Origin: Triplophysa rosa
Lineage: Eukaryota; Chordata; Actinopteri; Cypriniformes; Nemacheilidae
Assembly (NCBI RefSeq): GCF_024868665.1
Contig: NC_079907.1
Coordinates: forward strand, 21,361,796 to 21,425,795
Reading direction: 5' to 3'
Length of the DNA stretch: 64,000 nt
Within the stretch, counting starts at the first letter, position 1. Each line of letters opens with the position of its first letter. This document shows, piece by piece, positions 34,601-46,762 of the stretch. The notes under the pieces are model-generated. The model did not search any database. It was not told the origin of the DNA and saw nothing but the letters and a program-made list of their open reading frames with translations. Made by a program: the position numbers and the translations under genes.

Positions 34601-35270
34601 AAATGGGCTTTAAAGATGGGTGCTACGTGGCGATTAAAGTGGTTCCGATATGATTACGAGCCAATTATTCACTTTTAATGCTATTTAGTCTGTATTGAGT
34701 TTTTCTTCTCTAAATGAACTTAATTGACTACCCAAAGAAATGTTACTGACTTGTCATAAATTTATTGCAAAATCTATTGCAAAATGAACCGAATTGTTGT
34801 TTGTTAAGATAGCCTACTTAAAAAGTTGCGCCCTAACCCTAAACATCAGAGTCAACAAATTATTTTTGTTCAAGATCACTCTTTACGAAATTGAAGATCC
34901 TTGCCACCAGGTGTCCTACTAGACCAAATTTTCAGCTGATTTTAAACTGCATATCAAAACTGTCCAAACGGGACAGATAACAGTAATGGCTTTATAGAAT
35001 TTTTGTGAGTGATCTTTGCGGTAAGGTTTTAGTTCACAGAGGACTTCACAAATTCAAATAGCTTATATTTGATCAAATAAAAGAATAACGCTTGAGACCA
35101 TTTAAAACGCTTATTGGTAATCTAACAATAGCCCAAAACATGTCACAACAACAGAGTTTTATATAAGACATTTCTGCTGCAAAAACGCAAACTGGCCTAA
35201 ATTGACTCATTAATACTTCCATAAAAATACGTATACAAAGTAACTATTTTCAAAAAGTCGTTTTGTTCTT
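31620..35270. other. intergenic, poor in recognisable transposons
   Basis: AT-rich with no gene. A short GC-rich patch at 33110-33250 contains a direct repeat 'ggcgagtggca'. 'taggtttagggtaaggtta' near 33432 resembles the tract at 815. No element termini with target duplications were seen. Confidence 0.5.
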
Positions 35271-35279
35271 CCACATTCC

Positions 35280-35680
35280 CTCACCCTATGTGCAGCAGAG
35301 AATGTTTGTGTGCTCTTGCATTTATACTTAATGTAAGCGTGTTTCACTAGTGAGGTGCGTGTGCAGCGGCAACGACAGATGGCGGACTCCTCTTCCCCCG
35401 GGAAGGCAATCGCTACGAATGCGGGCGCGTGTCAATCACCCGCTCTCATGTGATGGCTCCTGCCAGTGACGTGCCCACCATATGGCCTGGCATCAGAGCA
35501 GGTATGCAACCCTGCCTGCTAGCGATGCCACACTGCCTCTCTGCAGTCCGGAAAGGGATAACACGTAGCGGATCACGCAGACAACCGTGCCTCTACTCCA
35601 GCCAGAGCGTAAAGAATTTGAAGGCAAAGATTATGTAGATGTTTGCGCTCTCACCCACGGAGCACCATAAACGAGGTCAG
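35280..35680 (+). promoter_or_regulatory. neurod2: candidate neurod2 promoter and non-coding first exon
   Basis: A GC-rich island in AT-rich DNA, 1.4-1.8 kb upstream of the coding exon. It carries E-boxes CAGATG (35376-35381), CATGTG (35447-35452) and CATATG (35479-35484). E-boxes are expected in NeuroD-family promoters, which neurogenins and NeuroD proteins activate. ACGAG|GTCAGT at 35671-35676 is a possible 5' splice site for a non-coding exon joined to the acceptor at 37050. Position and composition support this; transcription is not shown. Confidence 0.45.
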
Positions 35681-35999
35681 TTTTTTCCAACGCAACAGAA
35701 TATATAACCATTCGAATTATTTACATAAACAATTGTCAGCGACTAAATTGTTTCATTTGTACTACACTGGATATAGATGTTCACCATGCATGACCCCTTT
35801 ATTCACCGTGCATTTTAATTAAACCAAACGTAAAATAACGTTGTAAGTTAAATGTCCGATTCGTCTCGCTGAAAAGCAGATGTTAATTTATCAAGGGCAG
35901 CTCAATTACACTATTTATTTGTAGACATATTTTTCTTTATATTTTGGTCAATTATGACGTTAGAATGATTAGTAGATTGTGCTCTTTGTTAAGCTCAAT

Positions 36000-37050
36000 G
36001 TGTTGCTGAGGAGAAACAGTTGAACCCCAACGACAGGAGCGGCTATAGCTACGAATGTTGTGTAATGGTAACGATAAGACAATCTTAACATCATTTTTAT
36101 TATCGCAACCATAGCATTATGTATAAATAATAATATCATTTATATAAACGTGTCGTTCTAAACAAGAATTTATATACAACAATCATAAATCACATATTCA
36201 TCAGAGTGCGCTTTTGTGACACATTCCCTTCAGGGTTTCAACATTATTTAAACCATTGTTTTAATTAAGGCCTATTATATCGTGTGTTTAATTATTTTTC
36301 TATATATGCTAATAAGTTCCATGTAATTCAATTAAAAAGTTGTCAACAGTGTCTATAACGAAATGGGAATGGTGGCATTGTGACAGGAGGGAAACAGACA
36401 GTAGGCTACCTGAATATGGATATTTTAGGGATCTGAAATCTCTGAATGCGAGTTCACTACAACAGTGATCATTTCTCTTATTTATTCAAGTGTAATGTTT
36501 TTCGCCATTTTAGGTGTTTTGGTAAACCTTTTGTTTTCATCTTGTTTTTGATGTGCTGGAATGCCTCCAGAAAGAAGAGTGAAAGGATAGGGCGGAGGGG
36601 GGACCTGCTGCTCAAAACCTCCCCTGAGATGCAAAGACAGGGCCCGTGTTCGATGACCTGCTGCATGTGAAGAGCCAAACAGAACTAGAAATTGAGAAAT
36701 TGAGAATCTGGCTACATCTGTCCGTGTATTAAAAACGTTAGTCTCTATTGTCTTTGTAAGAATTATTTGATGATTATTTTGAACATTTGCATAAACATAT
36801 AAAATGATTCATACAGTAACATACGATGTCGGTTTGTTTCTGCTCTTTGTAAAATCGTCTAGGATATAACTTTCAGTATAGGCTATGCCACGACATGGTG
36901 GAATGCCGGCAGAGCGCGTTAACCTTCATAGTAAAGGAGACGTTGTTGAAGTTTATTAACATTTCAAGCCACTAATGTGCAATACATAAATTTAACATCA
37001 CGGTTTGATCATATTTGAATAAATGTGTTTACTCGTTGTATGTATTTCAG
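36000..37050 (+). other. neurod2: presumed neurod2 intron, no coding
   Basis: AT-rich, ending with an acceptor TTGTATGTATTTCAG at 37036-37050. The 74-codon frame at 36446-36670 covers a purine-rich patch near 36560-36660 and has no known domain. Confidence 0.5.
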
Positions 37051-37060
37051 TGCCACCGTC

Positions 37061-38149
37061 ATGTTAACGAGATTATTCAACGAAACTTCATTGCTTCCGG
37101 ACATGCAGAAGTTCGCAGGCTGGGTGGATGACAGCGGGAGCGAGGACTCCAAAAACAAGGTCGAAGAACAAGAGCGTTCTCGCCTAGGAGACGAGGAGCT
37201 GGGAGAGGGCTATGTGAAAGACGATAGCAGTCTGGCTCAGTCGGATATTGCAGGGGAGGAGGATGATGAGGATGTCGATGAAGATGATTGTGGCGATGAG
37301 GAGGATGAAGACAGGCCCAAAAAACGCGGGCCAAAAAAACGCAAGATGACGCCGGCTAGGTTGGAGCGTTCAAAAGTACGGCGCAACAAAGCGAACGCAA
37401 GAGAGCGCACGCGCATGCACGACCTGAACTCAGCGTTAGACAATCTACGCAAAGTCGTGCCGTGTTATTCAAAAACCCAGAAACTCTCTAAAATTGAAAC
37501 ACTAAGACTGGCAAAAAACTACATTTGGGCGCTGTCAGAAATCCTGCGGAACGGGAAAAGACCGGACGTGGTTTCTTATGTACAGACGCTTTGCAAAGGC
37601 CTCTCCCAACCCACGACTAATCTGGTGGCTGGCTGCCTGCAACTTAACTCGCGGAATTTTCTAACTGAACAATGTCAAGAGGGAGCGCGTTTTCACGGAC
37701 CCAACCCCTCGTTCTCCCTGCACGCGTATCCATATCAATGCTCCCGTCTATCTAGCACGCAATGTCAATCCGGATCCAATGCACACGGCCTGAGAAATCA
37801 CCCTTTTTGTACAACCTACGATGCTGTGTTCACTGGGGGCGCGTCCCCAGAATACAACAGTCCAGATTATGAGGCCCACCACAGTCCTCCGGTGTGTGTA
37901 AATGGCAATTTTTCTTTGAGGCAACAGGAGCCACTCTCACCAGACACAGAAAGAGGCTATCATTATTCTATGCATTACAATAGTCTTCATGGCTCACGTC
38001 CGTCTGCTCCTCATACTCTGGCTTACGGCCCATCGGGAGCGCGCAGCGGTAGCACGCACTCAGAAAACGTCCCACCGTTTCACGATGTGCATGTGCACCA
38101 TGATAGGGTGCCTGCATACGAGGAACTGAATACCTTCTTCCACAATTAG
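37061..38149 (+). CDS. neurod2: neurogenic differentiation factor 2 (bHLH transcription factor)
   Basis: 362-residue nuclear bHLH activator that pairs with E proteins, binds CANNTG E-boxes and drives neuronal differentiation. The N terminus [14 protein letters not shown] matches the NeuroD2 signature start. An acidic Asp/Glu run (about 65-84) precedes a basic nuclear signal [12 protein letters not shown] (85-96). The bHLH spans about 108-162: basic region [14 protein letters not shown] with the base-contacting Glu115-Arg116, then [15 protein letters not shown] and [19 protein letters not shown]. The neuronal-specific region follows ([34 protein letters not shown]). The C terminus ends [13 protein letters not shown] 37061 lies 10 bases after a 3' splice site (TATTTCAG), matching the known structure with all coding in exon 2. 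The upstream in-frame ATG at 37025 lies in the intron. There are no frameshifts. The NeuroD2 assignment over NeuroD1/4/6 rests on both termini. Confidence 0.96.
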   Translation: MLTRLFNETSLLPDMQKFAGWVDDSGSEDSKNKVEEQERSRLGDEELGEGYVKDDSSLAQSDIAGEEDDEDVDEDDCGDEEDEDRPKKRGPKKRKMTPARLERSKVRRNKANARERTRMHDLNSALDNLRKVVPCYSKTQKLSKIETLRLAKNYIWALSEILRNGKRPDVVSYVQTLCKGLSQPTTNLVAGCLQLNSRNFLTEQCQEGARFHGPNPSFSLHAYPYQCSRLSSTQCQSGSNAHGLRNHPFCTTYDAVFTGGASPEYNSPDYEAHHSPPVCVNGNFSLRQQEPLSPDTERGYHYSMHYNSLHGSRPSAPHTLAYGPSGARSGSTHSENVPPFHDVHVHHDRVPAYEELNTFFHN

Positions 38150-38440
38150 ATGTTTTATGATAATGGCTAAAATGGCTAAAAACACACATTCATCACATTT
38201 TTTTACTTTTTCCGAATCCAGGTGTTATGGGTTCACACATTTTTAACAGTATGGGACAGTAATCTCTATTTTACTATAATTCCATTATGGACCTTAAGTG
38301 ATTAAAATGTGTCATCTTTAACATGAATTCAACTGCTTTATCGAAATATTATACCAGGTCAAACGTTTAAACCATTATGAGTCTGTAATAAGACACAATT
38401 GTATGTCGGAGACTGTTTCCTGATAACATTAATAAAGACT
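38150..38440 (+). terminator. neurod2: neurod2 3' UTR with polyadenylation signal
   Basis: A canonical AATAAA hexamer at 38431-38436 lies 280 bp after the stop, followed by 'gactatggttcgag'. It is the first clear signal downstream; usage is inferred. Confidence 0.55.
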
Positions 38441-39823
38441 ATGGTTCGAGAATCACCAGAGGCTTCGATTTCTCTTTGAGAATTGGTCAGACAAAAAATT
38501 CAAGAATAGTTAAATCAATTCACGACAAAGGAGCATCAGTACAAAGTCTAAATTGAGTAAAAAGCAAAATAATAATCATATTATTAATATAATATTTTTT
38601 CTATATTCCAAAATAGAATTAAAATACATTTTAAAATAGGGAATTAGGAATATTTTTTCTTATTGTTTTTAAAGTTATTGATATATTTGAAGATTAAACA
38701 TTGCATTTGCATTTAGCAGACGCTTTTAACCAAAGCAATTTACTATAACTATAGTGAAATCTGATGTGATGTCTATTAAAATTTGTACAGCCTTGTGGCA
38801 TTCGGTTGGTTAGGAATTTCGTCTTACATCTACTTTTAGGCATGTGTCATTATTTTAAAAATTTAAGAATCGATTTTCATTTTGTTTTTAAGATGATGCA
38901 TGAGCGAAACCAACCGGATTTGTTTCTGCTGTTTTGATGTTGATATGAAATATATTGTTCCTAGTACAATTACATTTTTTAATTGTGAACAACATTTTGT
39001 TTATTTGATTATTTAATCATTAGCCTAAATGAAATGAAATTAAATATTTTATATCTTAGCCCTAACATCTAAAAGTTTCTCAAACATTTAAAATCGACAA
39101 ATTCAAAGTCTTGTGCATTTGTCTGAAACGTAAAATTCCGCAGTGACTTAAATACGGAAAGTTAATAAAATCTTTAAAAAATGTGTCAAATTATTAGCCT
39201 ACCAATCAAACTGCAGTTGGGCTGTTTTGATTAAGTAATAATAACAAAAATACAGCTAACTAACACAATAAAACACGACAACATAATAAAAACATGATTT
39301 GATGATCTGATTTTGCAAATAAACTTCATTTACAGAAACACATCGCTGTAGATATGGACAGACTGCGAAACATAGAGGCTCAAATAGTAAGATCATTATG
39401 TAAAGAACGCATAAATAAGTGGCCTTGTGCAACACCAATGATTAAAGTACGTTGTTGCGCAAGAAGGCGTTTAGAGTTTCACAGTTTAACATTTTATTAA
39501 ACATAGAGTTACTGTAGACTTTTGCCTCCGTGCCGGGTTTGGAGCTCTGCCCCGGATCCCATATGTTTTACAGAATTGTCTGAAATGGGATTAGAGGAGA
39601 ACGGACAAACCACCGTGGGGCAACACTCATAATGGGCGACCAGACCTTGGTCGTATGCTCAGAATTATTCAGTGTTCGATGCTTAATTCTGGACCTTTAA
39701 ATATGATTCCCTAAAAAGAAATTTTATGCATTTGGCAAATTATAATGACATCACTCATGTGTCATATTTTTTGTTAACAGCATACCAGTGCTGTGAAACA
39801 GACCCGTATAGCGAATACTGAAA

Positions 39824-39889
39824 CATATAATAATAATAATAATATATATAATAATTAGTAGTAGTAGCAGTAGTAGTAGTAGTAATATT
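39824..39889. repeat. trinucleotide microsatellite (AAT)n/(AGT)n
   Basis: 'ataataataataataat' passes into 'agtagtagtagcagtagtag' over about 65 bp. Confidence 0.9.
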
Positions 39890-40799
39890 GCATGCAATTT
39901 TTATCCAGTTTTATTCATTTTAATAGGCAAACTTACCATTTCATAAATAAATGAACTAATTCGCAATAGCTAAGCTTTTTGATCTACACGAATCCTCTTA
40001 CATTTATATGGCATAAACAAAATATTTCGATTTAATCCTGATTTTTGTCAAAAGATGTGAGGTTAATGTTCTGGTGCCATCCAGAGAAATATGTAGAAAT
40101 ACGTTTTTTGTTTGTTGTTATTTTATTATTCAGTTTTGAAACAAACTACCTATGTTAATGTTTATGTATTATTACCATAAATAGCACTGCTTTCATTTAC
40201 ATGCAATTATTGGATCGTTATATAATTGTTAAAAAATATTGCCAAAAGGCCAGTGCAAGAATGTTGTTATACCGTTCTGTTTTAACTGGAAAGTGATAAG
40301 AAGCTGTTGGATCACATTCACACTATAAAATACTTTATCTGTTTATTTATTTGTTTGTTTGTTTGTTTATTTCCCATTAAAATACTTTTTTCTCTGTATA
40401 GGTTTCTTAATTTAGCTACATTGGCCATTGGCGATTTAAAGTTTTTATCATAGATTCTTTAGGTCAGTGTATTAATGTCTAAGACCTGCGTGTAGTTTCT
40501 AATTAACACTACTTACAAAGATTCTCCCATGGCATCAAACTGCCAGCCCCTTTTTGGAATCTTTTTTTTAACAATGTACAGAAATTTACGCATTTTTCTC
40601 TATTCTCTTATGCAGGTTTGGATTCCTCCATTCTGATCTTAGTTAGCCTAATGTTTATCCAAGACATATACTGTAGGTGTCCGGTCAAACAAAAAATCTC
40701 GTGATTATATCAATAAAGTCGATCTAGACATGAACTTCCAACATTGTCATTCAGTATTAAATGTTTAAAGCCCACAGGATAAAAACCAAATAGGAGAGG

Positions 40800-41060
40800 A
40801 GGCGCTTCCTCTTTAAACTCGATTACAGCCTAGGTGATCTTAAGCGGCGTCCAGAGGCCACGATTGGCACGATACCCATGGGCTCAGGAGACACGCGCTT
40901 GCCAAGTCGCTAAATGTCTTAGCGTAGGTACGCGTGGCCAGCGGGGCAGCCCACCACCGAGATGCCAGCTGTGCCGTGTGCCAAGCCTGGCCAAAGCTGC
41001 ACTGCTGGGTGGAGACGGTTTCTTTCCTAATTCAGCAGCATCTGTTCATTATTCTTCATG
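40800..41060. promoter_or_regulatory. candidate non-coding regulatory island
   Basis: A 260-bp GC-rich block in AT-rich DNA, 2.7 kb 3' of neurod2, with several TTGGCA/TGCCA/TGGCC half-sites of NFI type ('gattggcacgat', 'tgccaagcctggcc') and a CAGCTG E-box. No frame with a known domain. Function is inferred from composition and position only. Confidence 0.3.
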
Positions 41061-42599
41061 TTTTATACGAAAAAAAAGGCTCAACCATGCTAGAAAATAA
41101 AACCACGAGGCCTAACCCGGGATTTCATCGAATTAAACTGTAAAAAGGCGCAAACTAATACATTTTCATGCTACAACGTTTTGTAGACCCCAAATGGTGT
41201 AATCCCGTCATTCCACCCCCAAGTTTGGGAATGGACGAAAGAAATCCGACATTCGTATAATAATGTAAAAATAACTAGGTGATTCATTTTAATTAGTAAA
41301 CTTTTAATTATATTTAATTTATAAAGTTCTAGTATTTTATAAAGTTCTACATTTAGTGATTTTGCTGAAGTAGAACCATTAAAATACAATACAAAATGCA
41401 GACCTGTATTGTTTAATTTGTGTGTGTTTTTCTAGTTAGGATAGGTATGCAGAACTTTTTTAGTATTATTAATAATTATGTAATTTGTTTAAAGATAATA
41501 AACATGATTCTGTCATTTTACAAAAAAACATGTTTTTATCTAAATAGATACCATTAGACACAATCTCAAAACAACACAATGATCAGTTACAATCATACAA
41601 TCACAAAGAATCATAAGATAAATATAAGATGCCATTCCATATTTTAATTCAATCAGCATTTCTAGATGCACTGTATTGTGGTCATTCCAGTCCAGTGTCT
41701 GTTGAATTTCAACAAAATCAAACCTCAGGAGTGACAAAGTCATCCAACAGCAATGTGAAAGACTGACAGCATGACAAGACACATGAAAAGATTATCAAAG
41801 AACAAAATATAAATATTTTTAACGCTTCCTAAATAGGTGTACAAAAATTTTGTATTGCTTAAAAGTGAATATGAACTTGTTGTCTTGGCAGTATTTGAGG
41901 TCTGAAAAACATTATTTTGACATGTTTGTCCAGTTTTCATTTGCTGCAAATAAATGCAGATATAAACAATATTTTTCTTCGAAACTTGGGAGAAATATTG
42001 TTAGTAGATCGCTGAATAACACAATCATTTTCATTTCTCTTAAATATACCTATAAATAGTAAATTCAGAAAAACTAAAAATGGGCTCTCTTTATTAATCA
42101 TGTATTCGGCTGTTATGGTTATTTAGAGGATAATTGAACAACTCACCAAGTAATTGTAACAAAGGCTATTCCAACTCAACATATACAGTAAATCAAGTAT
42201 GGGTTACATTGTTTTTATTTAGTCAAATTCAAAAACGCCGTGGTAGAAGGCCATACTTTGTGCATCGTGCTGTGATTCTGTTCATGTACCACGGTACCAA
42301 TTTCTGCATGCCAGCCACACCCCAGCAGTGCCAGTCATAAAGGCTGGCACAGATTGGCACAGCCTATCAAAATTCCACAGCATCTGTTCACTGTGGTAAG
42401 GAGGCACTGCAGAGAAAATGTGTGCAGAGAACAGAAAAAAGAATGAGGAAGATTTTCAGTGTGCTCCCTAGAAATTTTAGCTCCTTTACGAATTTTCAAA
42501 AGGTTTTAAAGATATTTATTTGTCTGTGTTAAAATACGAAAAGTAATTATGCAACTGCTTTGTTTTATATTTGAACGTGACTGAATAGAATGGAAACAA

Positions 42600-42830
42600 A
42601 AATTCATCCATTATCCTCCATAGATGGCCAGTCCATCACATGGGCTAACACACACAGACACACGCATTCACATCATTTTTAATTTAACCTGGACATAATT
42701 TCTTTGGAGTGTGGTGGAAACTGCAAAATCAGAGGTTACTTAGAGGAAACCCACAGCAAAACAGGCTTACTCTACACAGAACATGCGCTCCACACAGAAA
42801 AGCACTCCGGTGTGGTCAGCCGGAACTACA
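42600..42830. repeat. interspersed repeat remnant
   Basis: 'ggccagtccatcacatgggctaacacacacagacacac' and 'gaggaaacccacagcaaaacag...acatgcgctccacacagaaa' match a phrase repeated across fish genomes. The family is not certain, so it is given as unclassified. Confidence 0.55.
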
Positions 42831-44519
42831 GGGACTATCTCGCTGTGAGGTGTTTGCTACACAATGAGCCACTGTTGCCCTGGAAAACAGAAATATATTA
42901 TAGTGCCATAGTGTATTTAACCTTGTATAATTTTGCAGCACAGTCTTTATTCGTGTATTTGTATCTTGAGTACATAAAAGTGCATTGGGGTTGTTGCTCA
43001 TCGGCACAGATGGCGTCTGTTTGAGGGGGTATGGGGGGTTCTGCTGATGCCACGCAATGGTCACATGGGCATCAGTAATTGGGTGCCATATTGCCTGGTT
43101 TGCAGAGCTCTGGGGCAGCCAGTCTCCCAGCTGGAACTGTCAGATGGCATTGAATCCAGCTCACTGCCCTCTACCCTCACACCCATTTTTCCGTTCTTCT
43201 CTGTCAGTCTCTTCTTTTTTAACTTTAACATTTAATCTTAACCTTACTATCTCACTTTGTCACCCCCATTGATATACTATATATGGATACATCGATATAC
43301 TGCTGATGCTTCTATTATCCATGTATTAACATTGTCAATACAACAGCATGTGTAAGTTCACTAATGTTGTTATTTATGAATTTTGTTAGTATTGTGTAAA
43401 TCAAAAACTACTGTTTAATAATTCATAATAATAACATTCATTCTTTAATAGTATACAATATCACAAATGGAAAACCTCTCCTTTTTTACACAGACTCACA
43501 CCAGACTAGTAAAACACCAACCTATTTTTGTCTTATTGCAGTCTCTTTAATGGCAGTTTCATGATGAGCAAAAACATTAACACTTCAGGAAAGCAGCTCA
43601 TTTTTATTTATTTTCTAAAGCTAGTACAGTAGTTTCAATACTATTGCAACTACAATACATTTTGAGGTATTATTAATATAACACTATTCTTACCATTAAT
43701 TGAATCCCATAAATAAAATATTAAATGGCTAATCAATATATTTTTTTCTAGTCGTACATTTGGATGTCAGGATTTCAACTTTCAAGTATCTTCAAAAACA
43801 TCCTGTTCATCTAACAAACTGTGTCATGAAAATCAGATGTTGCTTGTCACTCAAACTCATCAACAAAATGATATACATGTAGCATGTTATAGTGTGTATA
43901 TATAAGGTGTAGTGCATATAGAGTAACTGATGTGATGGACTCAGATCTTTGTGTATGTCTTTATTGCCATATATACGTAGCTTGTGCTTTTGAACTAGAA
44001 TGCATGTGTGTTGAGGTTTTAAATCGGACCCTGCATTAAAGTGTTTCATTTGAGGAACAGATGTTCATCAGATGAGAGGAACCACATTTAGTTTCTCTCC
44101 TCTAACCAGTCACAAGATAACCATTGTTACTGTGTGGACGTATTTCACACAATAATACCAGGATGTGGTAAGGACTGGTTGCTTAAAATCAATTGCTCTG
44201 AATATTTGCTGTTGAATTGAGTAATGCTGCTTTCATATGTTGCGATACTAAATGTAACATGTAATTGTCATCGCTACATTTGACAGACCATCTGTGGTCT
44301 AATAATCTTAAATTTTCAATGCAGCACAGGAATTTAACCCATAAAACAAAAATGTTTTATTTTATTTTATGTATATCAGAAAACAATTCTGTTATGGAAA
44401 TTAACCATGGTTTTAATACAGTTAAAAAATGAAAAACATGGTTACTGTAGTTAAATCATGGCTATCACAAATAACCATGGTTGTGGTTTTTACAACAAAA
44501 AAAGCATGGTTTAGTCATT
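42831..44519. other. no gene seen
   Basis: AT-rich. The short frames at 42704-43024 and 43047-43272 lack domains. Short inverted repeats of 'aaccatggtt' occur near 44404-44482. Confidence 0.5.
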
Positions 44520-44723
44520 AATTGCTCCACACCTGTTTCTGTTCTCCCAGACTGTGTTCTGTATTTAAACCCTGTGTCCTCCTCGGTTAATTGTCGGCTT
44601 CTGATTTGGATGTATGGTTATGTTGATCTTGACTCCCGTGTTCTCCAGTGCTTTTTCCTTGTGGATATATTAAAGATTTATGTTTTGTTTCTACTCCTAC
44701 ACATAGCCACACGTGACACCCTT
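44520..44723 (+). repeat. LTR fragment
   Basis: 'attgctccacacctgtttctg', 'tatttaaaccctgtgtcctcc', then 'ttaaagatttatgttttg' and a close 'ccacacgtgaca' look like the 3' part (TATA box, ATTAAA signal, ACA end) of a fish Gypsy-type LTR. The TG start is missing. Confidence 0.5.
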
Positions 44724-45061
44724 AAGGTATTGTGGTAATACTTCATTTTGTCCATTACAAATATTTGCTTGTAGATTCTATAAGATCATTGTGACTGTTG
44801 AGTAGATCTGATAAATTACTTAATTGTTACATTAATCACATCTTGGGTCTGCTGAGGGGTAAGACACTTCTTTTTTTGTCTTAATAAAAACATTGTCCTC
44901 AAAGTTGTACTTTAGGGATGCATTTCTTGTTTATTATGTTTGCCTACAGAAATAAATGGGAAAACAAACTGATAAAAAGGCTAATGCGAACAACTGAAAA
45001 AAATAGGGCTATCGAACGATTAATCGCATCCAGAATAAAAGTTTGCGTTACATAATATATG

Positions 45062-45279
45062 TGTCACGGTCCACTGTCTGCCCTTATTCACCACCGGACT
45101 ACAGTACCCATAATCCTTTGCACCCGTCATGCTATGTTTGATTACACCTGCACCTGATGCACGTCTCTGGATTCTTTACATACTCATCCACTTCTGTCAT
45201 CCATTGTCAGCTATTCATCTTGGATTCTATTAAAGTATATATTGCATTACCTTCGTCACGCGAGTGTTTGACTGTTACA
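45062..45279 (+). repeat. Ty3/Gypsy 5' LTR
   Basis: A 218-bp LTR starting TGTCACGGTCC and ending ACTGTTACA, with ATTAAAG as polyadenylation signal near 45229. It is directly followed by a leader and the start of gag. Confidence 0.75.
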
Positions 45280-45360
45280 GAATACCAGACCTAAAAGTTA
45301 GCGTGAGCGTCTTCCCTTTTACCTCGTTTTATCTCCAATTTTTTTGTCAGTTTTTTGTCA

Positions 45361-45432
45361 TGGATGACCCAGCTGTTTTCCTTCTCCTGCTGGAGGAGGA
45401 GAACCTTTCCCTCGAGGATCACACAAGCAGTG
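45361..45432 (+). pseudogene. Ty3/Gypsy gag start, truncated
   Basis: The frame MDDPAVFLLLLEEENLSLEDH lies just downstream of the LTR and matches the start of gag in a common cyprinid Gypsy family. Homology stops near 45432, where a sequence rich in CTCGGACTTG repeats begins. Confidence 0.6.
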
Positions 45433-45711
45433 ATATAGTCTCGGACTTGTCTTGGACTCGTTGGTATCTGCACTCGGACTTGTCTCAGACTCAGTCATTG
45501 GACTCGTCAAATGTTCTAGTTGGTCTCGACCGAGTCCGATGATATTTTCTCCTTCCAAACAAAACCATTGATGAAGCATGTATATTTGCTTTAGTTGGAC
45601 TCTTGACTTTCATTAAGTTAATTCTCTTTCCTCTTGGAGTAGGTCACTTTTTGTGATGGGTGTCAAGCTGTAAAAAAAGATGATAAATAATACTAAATTA
45701 AATTATACTAA

Positions 45712-45963
45712 ATGACTGATTTGAGTGTTCTGGTTCACAACGCTAAGATACTCTGTGATACTGTGCGTCAACAATTGTATTTTAGCACACTGTTAGAACA
45801 GACAATGAAAAACCTAATGTTAAACAAAAGAATCAAGAACCCAACAAAAGAAAATACTGATCACAATAATGATGGTGTGTTGAAACTTCTACATTCTTTC
45901 AACATTAATTGCGGTGGCAAAAGTGATGTTGATTCAAAGCAGTTAACACTGACAAGTCAATAA
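45712..45963 (+). CDS. unrecognised 83-codon open frame
   Basis: Begins MTDLSVLVHNAKILCDTV and ends LTLTSQ. Composition is protein-like (mixed polar and hydrophobic) despite AT-rich DNA. No domain recognised. It lies directly before a Gypsy remnant (45980-47440), with another coding-like frame (47535-47861) on the other side. It could be an exon fragment, a transposon gene or chance. Confidence 0.2.
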   Translation: MTDLSVLVHNAKILCDTVRQQLYFSTLLEQTMKNLMLNKRIKNPTKENTDHNNDGVLKLLHSFNINCGGKSDVDSKQLTLTSQ

Positions 45964-46013
45964 GCTGAGAATGGGAACATTTTCCATTGGCAGCCCAGAA
46001 TGTGATTGTTACA

Positions 46014-46358
46014 ATATGTAACCGGTTCTACTCGCCGCTCTGCGTCGGTCCGGATGGGAGACGGGCGCTCTAACAAGGAGGCTAAAGTCCGCAGTCTCTA
46101 ACGTCTGTCGCTAGACTGTCTCTGTTGGTCGGGGAGTGAGGTTTACACACTGCACACATAGGGAACACTAATGAGGGAAGTTAACAAGGGGCAGGTGAGG
46201 AGAATCAAACACTAAAGGGAAGATTACACTGGGCAGGTGAGGGGAATGAAACACTAATGGGACAATGACGGGGAAACAAGGGGGCGGGGCCAAAGCACGA
46301 GACAAGAAGACACGTGCCGCAATGTCGTAACAAACAGCCACGTGTCTCCACACAAGAC

Positions 46359-46391
<33 letters not shown>

Positions 46392-46414
46392 GACATGGTA
46401 CTGTCATGACCCTG
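46014..46414 (-). repeat. LTR of a minus-strand Gypsy-type element
   Basis: In minus orientation it begins at the GTCATGACAGT sequence near 46414 and contains a (TG)n run, CCCCGCCCCC, and a duplicated segment 'attagtgtttcattcccctcacctgcc' (copies around 46183-46215 and 46233-46265). The left end near 46014 is approximate. Confidence 0.5.
46361..46392. repeat. (CA)n microsatellite inside the LTR
   Basis: About 16 CA units, contiguous. Confidence 0.95.
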
Positions 46415-46429
46415 GGAAGGATGGGAAGG

Positions 46430-46640
46430 GCTAGGCATGGCTGAAGGAGACTGGGGGGAGGGACCTAAGGGGAGTGCCGGCTGGGGAAATGTCGGCTGGA
46501 CTGCTGACCGGGATGCCTGCCGGATAACCGGCTGCTGAACCGGACTGGACACCGGCTAGAATGCCGGCTGGGCTGGACGCTGGCTGGAATGCCGGCTGAA
46601 CTGGACTGGACGCCGGCTGAAATTTCAAGACAAGAAGGAC
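46430..46640 (-). pseudogene. Pro/Ala-Gly-Ile repeat coding segment of a Gypsy-type element
   Basis: The minus frames contain repeated short units such as SSPAGIL, GVQSGSA, YPAGIPV and SSPADIS, a coding minisatellite (plus-strand unit like 'gccggctggactggac'). A similar PAGI/QSGAAG repeat sits at 57640-57790 beside another LTR start. The frame has no other domain, so this is likely a variable region of a retrotransposon protein. Confidence 0.45.
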
Positions 46641-46762
46641 AGGACCATGACACCCACAGCCCAGCTTGACATCACCCCGCTACGCGGAGCGAACGCCTGA
46701 GCCCAGTGCATCCCCAGAGCCATCGCCATCATGAGCGATTGAGCTGAGGATCGCTCGCGACG

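Larger units (their letters stand above)
38441..42600. other. intergenic downstream of neurod2, no gene
   Basis: AT-rich, with no recognised transposon. GC-richer islands at about 39520-39700, 40800-41060 and 42230-42420 stand out and are candidate regulatory elements. Tetranucleotide TTTG/TTTA repeats lie at 40338-40372. Confidence 0.5.

Noticed and set aside
37025..37060. Upstream in-frame ATG for neurod2
   Set aside because: It lies before the splice acceptor at 37050, and the added residues do not match NeuroD2; the start at 37061 gives the family N terminus.
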